From assembly GCA_020635725.1 (NCBI GenBank), contig JACJZF010000002.1, forward strand, positions 1 through 64,000: DNA of 64,000 nt. The letters are read 5' to 3'. Each line of letters opens with the position of its first letter. The stretch's first letter is position 1. Made by a program: the position numbers and the translations under genes. Positions 22,328 to 30,010 of the stretch are shown here, piece after piece. The notes below the pieces were generated by a model. That model was not told the origin of the DNA and did no database searches. It was given only the letters and a program-made list of their open reading frames with translations. Origin of the DNA: Flavobacteriales bacterium (GTDB lineage Bacteria > Bacteroidota > Bacteroidia > Flavobacteriales_F > PHOS-HE28).

Positions 22328-23248
22328 TCAGACACGCACGATATCCACCTCTTGCTCGGGGGTATGCGCGGTCCGCGGTGCTTTCCGGAGCCCATCGCTC
22401 CAACGCGCCCGCGGGCCGATGCCCAGTTCCTTGGTGCCGTAGAAGAGCACGATGGCCACCGAGCACAGGAAGTTGAGCGCCACGAAGCTCGAGACGTAGC
22501 TCGGGTCGCCCCCGTGCCAGCCGGGAAGCACCGGGATCACGAAGAAGGCGGAATTCGCCACGATCTGCATGATCAGCAGCACCGTGCCGCTATGCGTCAT
22601 GTTGTAGGTCCAGCCCAGCAGCACGGCCAGCGATACCATGCTCAGCAGGAACACCGGCCACGGGTAGCCGTCCGGGACACCCTCGCCCACTAGCAGCATG
22701 GGCAGGTACCAAAGGCCCCAGGAAATGCCCACGATGAAGCAGCTGGTGAAGGCCGTGTAACGCTCCTGCATGCGCGTGACGCAGAATTTCATCCACGAGC
22801 TCTCCTCCACGATGGCGATCCCCACGATGAATGGCAGGCCCACGATCAGGTTCTTCATGGCCACCCAGCTGCCACCGAAGAAATCATCAACCAAGAAGCC
22901 CGGCCAGAGCCTCGCGCCCACCAGGGCGAGCGTGGCGATGCCGATATACGTGTAGAGGAACTTCCACGAGAAGGCCAGCGCGTACCATTTGAAAGGAACG
23001 CGCCAGTTAAGGAAAGAGGCGAAGAGGTTCTTCAGTCCCGCACGGCCCTCGAGGTAGTAGGAAAGGAGCATGGCGAAGGCCAGGGGGCCGAATGCGCGCA
23101 GGCGGAAGACCATGTGTGCGGTCGCATCGTCGTGGATATGCGCGCCTTCCGGCAAGCGCCACCAGACGAAACCCACCACCACGAATTGGTAAGCGAGCGT
23201 GAGGATCACGAACGTGAGAACGGGGAATCGTGCGATGAACGGGAGCAT
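22328..23248 (-). CDS. CPBP/CAAX-protease-like membrane protein lacking catalytic residues
   Basis: A 306-residue protein with about eight hydrophobic segments and the general CPBP (Abi) layout. The family's motif EExxxR appears as E148-E149-SSW-M153, with Met where Arg is expected. The FxxxH motif appears as WGLW-Y181-LP, with Tyr instead of His. The HxxxN motif appears as Q228-IVAN. The active site is thus altered at each motif, so it is probably not a working glutamic protease. The ATG at 23248 is chosen because a TAGATTTG promoter box lies just upstream; a longer TTG start (23326) would place that promoter inside the gene. It converges on the multicopper oxidase gene. Confidence 0.65.
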   Translation of the reverse strand: MLPFIARFPVLTFVILTLAYQFVVVGFVWWRLPEGAHIHDDATAHMVFRLRAFGPLAFAMLLSYYLEGRAGLKNLFASFLNWRVPFKWYALAFSWKFLYTYIGIATLALVGARLWPGFLVDDFFGGSWVAMKNLIVGLPFIVGIAIVEESSWMKFCVTRMQERYTAFTSCFIVGISWGLWYLPMLLVGEGVPDGYPWPVFLLSMVSLAVLLGWTYNMTHSGTVLLIMQIVANSAFFVIPVLPGWHGGDPSYVSSFVALNFLCSVAIVLFYGTKELGIGPRARWSDGLRKAPRTAHTPEQEVDIVRV

Positions 23249-23265
23249 TTCGTCGACGTAAGCGG

Positions 23266-23273
23266 CAAATCTA
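23266..23273 (-). promoter_or_regulatory. TAGATTTG promoter box of the CPBP-like gene
   Basis: Read on the minus strand this is TAGATTTG, an exact TAnnTTTG match, 17 nt before the ATG at 23248. No clear upstream TTG was found at the usual distance. Confidence 0.5.
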
Positions 23274-23342
23274 GTGTATGAAACCCGGTTCGTCCAGTAC
23301 TTCTGGGTGAAGGGATCGCGAACCAAGGGTGAAGGGGCCTGC

Positions 23343-23350
23343 TACATTCG
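23343..23350 (+). promoter_or_regulatory. TACATTCG promoter box of kbl
   Basis: TACATTCG lies 18 nt before the kbl start codon in the divergent region between kbl and the CPBP-like gene. It is the TAnnTTCG variant seen repeatedly in this window. Confidence 0.45.
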
Positions 23351-23368
23351 CCAACCGATTCCAGGAAC

Positions 23369-24559
23369 ATGTACGGCAAGCTGAAACAGGACCTTCAACA
23401 CGAACTCACCGCCATTGAACAAGCAGGCCTGTTCAAGCGCGAGCGCATCATCACCAGCGAGCAAGGCGCCGAGATCATCGTCAACGGCCGTAGCGTGCTC
23501 AACTTCTGCGCGAACAACTACCTCGGCCTGAGCTCGCATCCGGAGGTGGTGAAGGCCGCTCATGCCTCCTTGGACACGCATGGCTTCGGCATGAGCAGCG
23601 TGCGCTTCATCTGCGGCACGCAGGACATCCATAAGGAGCTGGAGGCCAAGCTGGCCGCCTTCCATGGCACCGAGGACACGATCCTGTACGCGGCCTGCTT
23701 CGATGCCAACGGGGGTGTCTTCGAACCGCTTCTCGGCGAGGAGGACGCCATCATCAGCGATGCATTGAACCACGCCAGCATCATCGATGGCGTGCGCCTG
23801 TGCAAGGCCAAGCGGTACCGCTACGCCAACAACGACATGGCCGACCTGGAGCTGCAGCTCAAGCAGGCGCGGGCCGATGGCGCCAGGCACATCATCATCG
23901 TGACGGATGGCGTCTTCAGCATGGATGGCATCGTGGCGGACCTGAAGGGGGTATGCGACCTCGCGGACCGCTACGAGGCCCTGGTGATGGTGGATGAGTG
24001 CCATGCTGCCGGCTTCATCGGGAAGACGGGCCGCGGCAGCGTGGAGCACTGCGGGGTCATGGGCCGCGTCGATATCATCACCGGCACCTTGGGCAAGGCG
24101 CTCGGCGGCGCCATGGGCGGCTATACCACGGGGCGCAAGGAGATCATCGAGATGCTGCGGCAGCGTTCCCGGCCATACCTCTTCAGCAATTCGCTGGCTC
24201 CTTCCATCGTCGGCGCTAGCATCCGGGTGATCGATCTGCTGAGCGGGAGCACCGAGCTGCGCGACCGGTTGGAGCGCAATGTGCAGCGCTTCCGCGGCGG
24301 CATCGAGGCACTGGGCTTCCGGACGCGCGGTTCCGGGGCGGCCATCGTGCCGGTGATGCTCGGCGATGCCAAGCTCAGCCAGGTGATGGCGGACCGGCTG
24401 CTCGAAGAGGGCATCTACGTGATCGGCTTCTTCTACCCGGTGGTGCCCAAGGACACGGCGCGGATCCGCGTGCAGCTCAGCGCGGCGCATACCGAGGCCC
24501 ACATCGACAGCGCCCTGGCCGCCTTCGGCAAGGTGGGCCGGGAGCTCGGGGTGCTCTGA
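23369..24559 (+). CDS. kbl: Glycine C-acetyltransferase (2-amino-3-ketobutyrate CoA ligase)
   Basis: This 396-residue PLP enzyme of the alpha-oxoamine synthase family cleaves 2-amino-3-ketobutyrate with CoA to glycine and acetyl-CoA, the second step of threonine degradation. It starts MYGKLKQDLQHELTAIEQAG and shows NFCANNYLGLSSHP, the DGVFSMDG and VDECHAAGF segments of the PLP pocket, and the Schiff-base lysine K243 in TGTLGKALGG. The length is standard. No threonine dehydrogenase gene is adjacent. It is transcribed on its own from the TACATTCG box. Confidence 0.93.
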   Translation: MYGKLKQDLQHELTAIEQAGLFKRERIITSEQGAEIIVNGRSVLNFCANNYLGLSSHPEVVKAAHASLDTHGFGMSSVRFICGTQDIHKELEAKLAAFHGTEDTILYAACFDANGGVFEPLLGEEDAIISDALNHASIIDGVRLCKAKRYRYANNDMADLELQLKQARADGARHIIIVTDGVFSMDGIVADLKGVCDLADRYEALVMVDECHAAGFIGKTGRGSVEHCGVMGRVDIITGTLGKALGGAMGGYTTGRKEIIEMLRQRSRPYLFSNSLAPSIVGASIRVIDLLSGSTELRDRLERNVQRFRGGIEALGFRTRGSGAAIVPVMLGDAKLSQVMADRLLEEGIYVIGFFYPVVPKDTARIRVQLSAAHTEAHIDSALAAFGKVGRELGVL

Positions 24560-24597
24560 GAACGCCGTGGCGGAGGGCTTGAACAGCGGAATGTTCG

Positions 24598-24624
24598 TTG
24601 TTCGGAAGGAACCAGCTATATTCG
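24598..24624 (+). promoter_or_regulatory. Promoter of the rplM-rpsI operon
   Basis: TTG at 24598-24600 precedes TATATTCG at 24617-24624 by 16 nt, slightly short of the usual spacing. It is the only promoter-like site upstream of the ribosomal genes. Confidence 0.45.
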
Positions 24625-24626
24625 CA

Positions 24627-24640
24627 CCCCGTTTTCGGGG
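24627..24640 (+). promoter_or_regulatory. Hairpin in the rplM leader
   Basis: CCCCG (24627-24631) pairs with CGGGG (24636-24640) over a TTTT loop, directly after the promoter box and 26 nt before the start of rplM. Its place in a short L13 leader makes autoregulation by a ribosomal protein possible, as described for r-protein leaders in Bacteroidia. The hairpin alone is weak evidence. Confidence 0.35.
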
Positions 24641-24666
24641 AAGTACCCTTTTCAATACGCCGAACC

Positions 24667-25122
24667 GTGGCCTCTACCACCCATACAACCAGCATGGCCA
24701 ATGCGGCCACCGTGCAGCAGGAATGGCTGCTGGTCGATGCTGAGAACGAAGTCCTTGGACGCCTCGCCAGCAAAGTGGCGATGCTCGTCCGTGGCAAGCA
24801 CAAGACCACCTTCACCCCGCATGTGAACTGCGGCGATCATGTGGTGGTGATCAACGCCGATAAGGTGCGCCTCACCGGGGCCAAGATGGCCGACAAGGAG
24901 TACCAGCGCTACAGCCTCTACCCCGGAGGACAGACCATCGAGAAGGCCAAGGACCTCAAGGCCCGCAAGCCCGAGGCCCTCGTGGAGAACGCCGTGCGCG
25001 GCATGCTCCCGAAGAACCGCCTCGGCCGCCGACTCTTCCATAACCTGCATGTGGTGGCCGGCAACGAGCACCAGCATGAGGCCCAGAAGCCCCGCACCTT
25101 CGACCTGAACACGATCAAGTAA
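24667..25122 (+). CDS. rplM: 50S ribosomal protein L13
   Basis: This protein carries the L13 signatures VLGRLASKVAMLVRGKHK, FTPHVNCGDHVVVINA and RGMLPKNRLGRRL. I chose the GTG at 24667, giving MASTTHTTSMANAATVQQEW. This yields 151 residues, the usual length in Bacteroidota, and aligns with the short N-terminal extension common there; the ATG at 24694 would give 142. rpsI follows after one base, the widely conserved L13-S9 pair. Confidence 0.93.
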   Translation: MASTTHTTSMANAATVQQEWLLVDAENEVLGRLASKVAMLVRGKHKTTFTPHVNCGDHVVVINADKVRLTGAKMADKEYQRYSLYPGGQTIEKAKDLKARKPEALVENAVRGMLPKNRLGRRLFHNLHVVAGNEHQHEAQKPRTFDLNTIK

Positions 25123-25123
25123 G

Positions 25124-25510
25124 ATGGCAGCCACCAACAGCCTCGGTCGCCGTAAGACCTCCATTGCCCGCGTGACCCTCGCCGAGGGCAAGGGCACCAT
25201 CACGGTCAACGGCCGCGACAGCAAGGAGTACTTCCCGATCCTGCTCCAGCAGTTCAAGCTCGAGCAGCCCTTCAAGCTCACCGACACCGTCGGCAAGTAC
25301 GACGCGACCATCACGGTCGATGGCGGCGGCATCACCGGCCAGGTGGACGCCGTGCGCCTGGGCATCGCCCGCGCGCTGGTGAAGATCGACCCCGATCACA
25401 AGCCCAAGCTCAAGGCCGAGGAGCTCATGACGCGCGACCCGCGCGCCGTGGAACGGAAGAAATTCGGACGCAAGAAGGCGCGCAAGCGCTTCCAATTCAG
25501 CAAGCGTTAA
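25124..25510 (+). CDS. rpsI: 30S ribosomal protein S9
   Basis: A 128-residue S9 protein with LGRRKTSIARVTL at the start, the central VDAVRLGIARALVKIDP segment and the basic tail RKKARKRFQFSKR that reaches the ribosomal P site. It is translated one base after rplM and is certainly co-transcribed. Confidence 0.95.
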   Translation: MAATNSLGRRKTSIARVTLAEGKGTITVNGRDSKEYFPILLQQFKLEQPFKLTDTVGKYDATITVDGGGITGQVDAVRLGIARALVKIDPDHKPKLKAEELMTRDPRAVERKKFGRKKARKRFQFSKR

Positions 25511-25625
25511 GGTCCCTGCGCTTGTTCAGGATCCAATCCTGGAGGACTCGGCCGCCCCACGGCAGCCGGCTACCATCAGGATGCCTGTCATAACGGGAAC
25601 GAGGAAAGTGAACTAAAGAAGGAAC

Positions 25626-26414
25626 ATGGCACTTGTAGAATTCGAACGCCTGCTGGACGCCGGCGTGCATTTCGGCCACCTGCGCCGGAAGTGGAACCCC
25701 AACATGGCCCCGTACATCTTCGGGGAGAAGAAGGGCATCCACATCATCGACCTGAACAAGACCGCGGTGAAGCTCGAGGAGGCCGCCAGCGCGATGAAGA
25801 ACATCGCGCGCAGCGGCAAGAAGGTGCTCTTCGTGGCCACCAAGAAGCAGGCGAAGGACATCGTCACCGATAAGGTGAAGCCCACGGGCATGCCCTACGT
25901 CACCGAGCGGTGGAGCGGCGGCATGCTCACCAACTTCGGCACCATCCGCCGCACCATCAAGAAGATGGCGACCATCGACCGGATGAAGACCGATGGCACC
26001 TTCGAGAACATGAGCAAGCGCGAGCGCCTGCAGGTGAGCCGTCAGCGCGAGAAGATGGAGAAGAACCTGGGCTCCATCGCCGACCTCACCCGCCTGCCGA
26101 GCGCGCTCTTCATCGTGGACATCGTGAAGGAGCACATCGCCGTGGCCGAGGCCCGCAAGCTCAATATCCCCACCTTCGCCATGGTCGATACCAACAGCGA
26201 CCCCACGCTGGTGGACTTCCCGATCCCGGCGAACGACGACGCGACAAAGAGCATCGAGCTGATCATGGAGACGATGGTCGCCGCGATCAACGAGGGCCTC
26301 GAGGAGCGCAAGAACGACAAGACCGCGGTGGACGAGCCCACCGAGGAGGAGGGCACCGAAGGCACCGAGGCCGTGGCCACCGAGGGTGGCGCAGCCGAAG
26401 GGGAGAACGCCTGA
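25626..26414 (+). CDS. rpsB: 30S ribosomal protein S2
   Basis: This 262-residue protein shows the S2 motifs DAGVHFGHLRRKWNPNM, FVATKKQAKDIV, ERWSGGMLTNF and VDTNSDP. The last 25 or so residues form an acidic, repetitive tail (TEEEGTEGTE) of the sort seen in Bacteroidota S2. The 115-nt gap after rpsI holds only a weak CAGGAT/ATCCTG hairpin (25527-25541). An AAGAAGGAA stretch just before the ATG may help initiation. Confidence 0.95.
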   Translation: MALVEFERLLDAGVHFGHLRRKWNPNMAPYIFGEKKGIHIIDLNKTAVKLEEAASAMKNIARSGKKVLFVATKKQAKDIVTDKVKPTGMPYVTERWSGGMLTNFGTIRRTIKKMATIDRMKTDGTFENMSKRERLQVSRQREKMEKNLGSIADLTRLPSALFIVDIVKEHIAVAEARKLNIPTFAMVDTNSDPTLVDFPIPANDDATKSIELIMETMVAAINEGLEERKNDKTAVDEPTEEEGTEGTEAVATEGGAAEGENA

Positions 26415-26481
26415 TCGATTCGGATATACCATCGTACGGGCCGATCATCATCGGCCCCAACACAACCCCAAGATGAGCACC

Positions 26482-27312
26482 ATGGCTATCACCGCCGCCG
26501 ATGTGAACAAGCTGCGCCAGATGACCGGCGCGGGCATGATGGATTGCAAGAAGGCCCTCACCGAGGCCAACGGCGATTTCGACGCCGCCATCGACATCCT
26601 GCGCAAGCAGGGCCAGAAGGTGGCCGCCAAGCGCGCCGACCGCGACGCCACCGAGGGCCTGGTCATCGCCAAGACCACCGCCGACAACACCCGCGGCGTG
26701 CTGGTTTGCACCAACTGCGAGACCGACTTCGTGGCCAAGAACGCCGATTTCGCCGCCATGGCCGATCGCATCGCCGCCATCGCGCTGGAGAAGAACCTCG
26801 ACACCATCGAGGCGCTGAAGTCCGCCGCCTATGACAGCAACGGCCTCTCCGTTGCCGAGAAGCTCATCGAGCAGACCGGCGTGATCGGCGAGAAGATCGA
26901 CGTGAGCGCCTGCCATGCGCTGAACGCGCCCTACGTGTACGCTTACAACCACCCCGGCAACAAGGTGGCCAGCCTCGTCGGCCTGAGCAAGACCGGGCAT
27001 GAGGTGGTGGCCAAGGACGTGGCCATGCAAGTGGCAGCGATGGGCCCTGTGGCGCTGGACAAGGCCAGTACCCCGCAGAGCGTGATCGACAAGGAGCTCG
27101 AGATCGGCAAGGAGCTCGCCATCCAGGAGGGTAAACCCGCTGATATGGCCGAGAAGATCGCCCAGGGCCGCCTGAACAAGTTCTTCAAGGAGAGCACCCT
27201 GCTCGCCCAGGAGTTCATCAAGGACAACAAGCTCAGCGTGGAGCAGTACGTGAAGAGCGCCGACAAGGACATGACCGTGACCGGCTTCAAGCGCCACTCG
27301 CTCACGATCTGA
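26482..27312 (+). CDS. tsf: Translation elongation factor Ts
   Basis: This 276-residue protein recycles EF-Tu by exchanging GDP. The N-terminal UBA-like domain (ITAADVNKLRQMTGAGMMDCKKAL) is followed by the TDFVAKN motif that contacts EF-Tu. I chose the ATG at 26482, matching the conserved family start; an in-frame ATG at 26473 would add three residues. It follows rpsB by 67 nt, the usual S2-EF-Ts pairing. Confidence 0.94.
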   Translation: MAITAADVNKLRQMTGAGMMDCKKALTEANGDFDAAIDILRKQGQKVAAKRADRDATEGLVIAKTTADNTRGVLVCTNCETDFVAKNADFAAMADRIAAIALEKNLDTIEALKSAAYDSNGLSVAEKLIEQTGVIGEKIDVSACHALNAPYVYAYNHPGNKVASLVGLSKTGHEVVAKDVAMQVAAMGPVALDKASTPQSVIDKELEIGKELAIQEGKPADMAEKIAQGRLNKFFKESTLLAQEFIKDNKLSVEQYVKSADKDMTVTGFKRHSLTI

Positions 27313-27332
27313 TCGGTAGAAGCAGATAGGAG

Positions 27333-27369
27333 AGAGGGAGGCCCGTGCCTCCCTCTTTTGCTTTCTTTG
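27333..27369 (+). terminator. Intrinsic terminator after tsf
   Basis: A perfect 10-bp stem pairs positions 33-42 with 47-56 of this stretch (27333-27342 with 27347-27356) over a 4-nt loop. It is followed by TTTTG and a second T-rich run. It lies 20 nt after the tsf stop and should end the ribosomal-protein transcript. Confidence 0.85.
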
Positions 27370-27384
27370 GGCCGCTACCGACAC

Positions 27385-28095
27385 ATGGCCAACACCTACA
27401 AGCGCATCCTCCTGAAGCTCTCGGGCGAGAGCCTCATGGGCGGACAGGATTACGGCATCGATTCCAAGCGGCTCGGCCAGTACGCCGATGAGATCATCGG
27501 GATCGCCGAGATGGGGGTGGAAGTGGCCGTTGTGATCGGCGGCGGGAACATCTACCGCGGCATGCAAGCCGATGGCGCCATCGATCGCGTGCAGGGCGAC
27601 CACATGGGCATGCTCGCCACCGTGATCAACAGCCTGGCGCTGCAGAGCGCGCTGGAGGCCAAGGGGCACAAGACCCGGCTGATGTCGGCTATCAAGATGG
27701 AGCAGATCGCCGAGCCGTTCATCCGCCGCCGTGCCGTGCGGCACTTGGAGAAGGGCCGCACCGTGATCTTCGGCGCAGGCACGGGCAATCCCTACTTCAC
27801 CACCGATACCGCCGCCTCGCTGCGCGCCATTGAGATCGAGGCCGATGTGATCCTCAAAGGCACCCGGGTCGATGGCATCTATACCGCCGACCCCGAGAAG
27901 GACCCCACCGCCACCAAGTATGAGCGCATCTCCTTCAACGAGGTGTATGAGAAGGGGCTGAATGTGATGGACCTCACGGCCTTCACGCTCTGCAATGAGA
28001 ACAAGCTGCCCATCATCGTGTTCGACATGAACAAGCCCGGCAATCTGAAGCGCTTGATCGCCGGGGAGCGCGTGGGCACCTTGGTGGAGTTCTAG
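27385..28095 (+). CDS. pyrH: UMP kinase
   Basis: This 236-residue amino-acid-kinase-family enzyme phosphorylates UMP to UDP in pyrimidine nucleotide synthesis. It shows KRILLKLSGESLMGG, VIGGGNIYRG, GTGNPYFTTDTAA and KGTRVDGIYTADP. The ATG at 27385 gives MANTYKRILL, the family start. A TTTCTTTG box at 27362-27369 inside the terminator tail could be its promoter. Confidence 0.94.
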   Translation: MANTYKRILLKLSGESLMGGQDYGIDSKRLGQYADEIIGIAEMGVEVAVVIGGGNIYRGMQADGAIDRVQGDHMGMLATVINSLALQSALEAKGHKTRLMSAIKMEQIAEPFIRRRAVRHLEKGRTVIFGAGTGNPYFTTDTAASLRAIEIEADVILKGTRVDGIYTADPEKDPTATKYERISFNEVYEKGLNVMDLTAFTLCNENKLPIIVFDMNKPGNLKRLIAGERVGTLVEF

Positions 28096-28841
28096 GCCTT
28101 CGTTGCGATCACGAGGTATTCATGCACCTCGTAGTGGCGCTTCTCCCGCGTTACCGCGCCGAAGAAGGCATGCCCGCAACCGGGCTTCATGCGGTCGTGC
28201 AGCTCCACGGCGATTGTCCGGATGCGATCCATCCATGACAGGTCCGCTGCCTCGAAGACCTCCTTCTCCGCGCCTTCGATATCGAGCTTGAGCAGGTCCA
28301 CGGCATGCAGCGCGTAGCGTGCGAGCAGCGAAGGCATGCTGATCGCCTCAACGCCTTCTTCCCCGGGCATCAGCGCACGTACGTGGAAGGCCGATGGATT
28401 CAATCCGCCGCGCTCCAGGCCGATGACACCATCCACCGCGGTGAGCGCGGCGTTCAGGCGCTCGATGCCCGGGATGCCGCGTGTATTGCGCTCCAGCAGC
28501 GCAAAACTCTCCGGGTCCGGTTCAACGGCGATGATGCGGGCATCGGGATAGCGGCGCTTGAACCATAGCGTGGCCAAGCCGATGTTCGCGCCGATATCGA
28601 GGATGATGCGCGGCGACTCCGGGAGCGGGAAGTCGTAGCCGTGATCGATCACCACCTCATCGAGTATGGCGAGATCGCTGCCTCCCGTGCGCACCGTGAC
28701 CGGGCCCGCGAGCTGTTTCAAATGCAACCTGGCGAGCTGTCCAGCAGAGCGCTTCTTCAGCCAGAGCACCCGCAGACCACTGGTCAACCCCAGGCGGGAG
28801 ACATGCTCGAAGAGGTGGCGGATCGCTTTGCCCAAGGCCAT
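28092..28841 (-). CDS. FkbM family methyltransferase
   Basis: This 249-residue SAM-dependent methyltransferase has the nucleotide-binding motif ILDIGANIGLATLWF, an acidic motif VEPDPESF, and LLKLDIEGAEKEVFE, which together mark the FkbM family. Members methylate sugars or lipid-linked glycans, but the substrate is not evident here. The gene lies on the opposite strand between pyrH and frr and overlaps the pyrH end by 4 nt. The ATG at 28841 is chosen because a TACTTTCG box sits directly before it. Confidence 0.8.
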   Translation of the reverse strand: MALGKAIRHLFEHVSRLGLTSGLRVLWLKKRSAGQLARLHLKQLAGPVTVRTGGSDLAILDEVVIDHGYDFPLPESPRIILDIGANIGLATLWFKRRYPDARIIAVEPDPESFALLERNTRGIPGIERLNAALTAVDGVIGLERGGLNPSAFHVRALMPGEEGVEAISMPSLLARYALHAVDLLKLDIEGAEKEVFEAADLSWMDRIRTIAVELHDRMKPGCGHAFFGAVTREKRHYEVHEYLVIATKA

Positions 28842-28846
28842 GGCGG

Positions 28847-28854
28847 CGAAAGTA
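28847..28854 (-). promoter_or_regulatory. TACTTTCG promoter box of the FkbM gene
   Basis: On the minus strand TACTTTCG ends only 5 nt before the ATG at 28841, so the transcript would be almost leaderless. Confidence 0.4.
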
Positions 28855-28882
28855 GAGGCCGCCAGGGACAGGGCCCCTTGGC

Positions 28883-28890
28883 TATTTTCG
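28883..28890 (+). promoter_or_regulatory. TATTTTCG promoter box of frr
   Basis: TATTTTCG lies 24 nt before the frr start codon in the 73-nt divergent region shared with the FkbM gene. Confidence 0.4.
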
Positions 28891-28914
28891 CGCCCGTTAC
28901 CCAGCCACATCGCC

Positions 28915-29475
28915 ATGATCGACACCGCCGCCACCCTGAAGACCGCCGAAGAGCACATGAGCAAGGCCGTCGATCACCTCGAGGTCGAACTCACGAAGAT
29001 TCGTGCGGGTGCCGCCAACCCCGGCATGCTCGAGACCGTGCGTGTCGATTACTATGGCCAGATGGTGCCCCTATCGCAGGTCGCCGCGATCAATACCGGC
29101 GATGCGCGCACCCTCTTCGTGAAGCCCTGGGAGAAGAAGATGATCGATGCCATCGAGAAGGCGATCATCGGTGCCAACCTGGGCTTCAACCCGAGCAACA
29201 ACGGCGAGAGCGTGATCATCCACGTGCCCATGCTCACCGAGGAGCGCCGCAAGGCCCTGGTGAAATCGGCGCATTCGGAGGGCGAGCACGCCAAGGTGGG
29301 CATCCGCAGCAGCCGGCAGAAGGCCATGGATGCGATCAAGGCCGCCAAGAAGGATGGCCTGCCCGAGGATCACGCCAAAGGCATGGAGGCCGATGTGGAG
29401 AAGCTCACCGGCACCTACAACAAGAAGGTGGACGCGCTGATCGATGCGAAGGAGAAGGACATCATGAAGGTGTGA
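28915..29475 (+). CDS. frr: Ribosome recycling factor
   Basis: This 186-residue protein splits post-termination ribosomes together with EF-G. It shows the typical start with the helical HMSKAVDHLEVELTKIRAGAANP, then VDYYGQMVPLSQVA and the LTEERRKALVK helix. The length is normal. It belongs to the pyrH-frr pair, here separated by a reverse-strand gene, and has its own promoter box. Confidence 0.94.
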   Translation: MIDTAATLKTAEEHMSKAVDHLEVELTKIRAGAANPGMLETVRVDYYGQMVPLSQVAAINTGDARTLFVKPWEKKMIDAIEKAIIGANLGFNPSNNGESVIIHVPMLTEERRKALVKSAHSEGEHAKVGIRSSRQKAMDAIKAAKKDGLPEDHAKGMEADVEKLTGTYNKKVDALIDAKEKDIMKV

Positions 29476-29483
29476 GGGATGGC

Positions 29484-29514
29484 GTTGTCATTCCGGGCTT
29501 GACCCGGAATCGCG
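29484..29514. repeat. Left copy of a 31-nt inverted repeat
   Basis: This copy is the exact reverse complement of 29968-29998. It is itself palindromic at its core: ATTCCGGG, a 5-nt loop, then CCCGGAAT. It lies 9 nt after the frr stop. Dispersed palindromes with a similar ATTCCGGG-loop-CCCGGAAT core are common in many bacterial genomes and often lie near GIY-YIG genes. Confidence 0.85.
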
Positions 29515-29545
29515 GACAGCATCTCCATCGGCAGACCAGGCTCGC

Positions 29546-29935
29546 ATGGCACGCATCCATCAGTACTGGGTGTACTTCCTAACGAACAAGGGCCGCACGG
29601 TGCTTTATGCAGGTGTCACGGAAAATCTCGAACGCCGACTATTCGAGCATCGAACTGGTAGGAACAAGGAGTCTTTCGCATGGCGTTACCAATGTTGGAC
29701 CTTGGTGTACTTCGAGACTTTCAAGTATGTGAAGCAGGCCTTAGCGCGTGAGAAGCAGATCAAGAATTGGAAGCGACAATGGAAGGAGGAACTGGTGAAT
29801 GCCGAGAATCCGGATTGGGCTGATTTGAGCAAGGGCTGGGATTATCGTGGTTGGTTCGACCCGAAGGATCCTCCCGAGGGCTTCTACACGCAACATGATG
29901 CAGAAGAATGGGGAGGGCCAGAGGACCAGCGTTGA
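29546..29935 (+). CDS. GIY-YIG nuclease family protein
   Basis: This 129-residue protein has a compact GIY-YIG fold: VYFLTN stands for the GIY strand, YAGVT for YIG, then the conserved Arg in NLERRLFEHRTG and a Lys/Arg-rich KQIKNWKR segment. The C-terminal 45 residues are outside the catalytic core. Proteins of this small stand-alone type are related to UvrC and homing endonucleases, and their biological role is not settled. The gene stands alone between two halves of a perfect inverted repeat, suggesting it is part of a small mobile or repeat-associated unit. Confidence 0.8.
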   Translation: MARIHQYWVYFLTNKGRTVLYAGVTENLERRLFEHRTGRNKESFAWRYQCWTLVYFETFKYVKQALAREKQIKNWKRQWKEELVNAENPDWADLSKGWDYRGWFDPKDPPEGFYTQHDAEEWGGPEDQR

Positions 29936-29967
29936 TGTGCAGAGGAAAAGTGCATGCCCCGTGATCA

Positions 29968-29998
29968 CGCGATTCCGGGTCAAGCCCGGAATGACAAC
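29968..29998. repeat. Right copy of the 31-nt inverted repeat
   Basis: Exact reverse complement of 29484-29514, including the GTTGTC-type outer end. Together the two copies enclose 453 bp holding only the GIY-YIG gene. The copy lies 12 nt from the end of the convergent radical SAM gene and may also act as its terminator hairpin. Confidence 0.85.
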
Positions 29999-30010
29999 TC
30001 CAGCTGAGCT

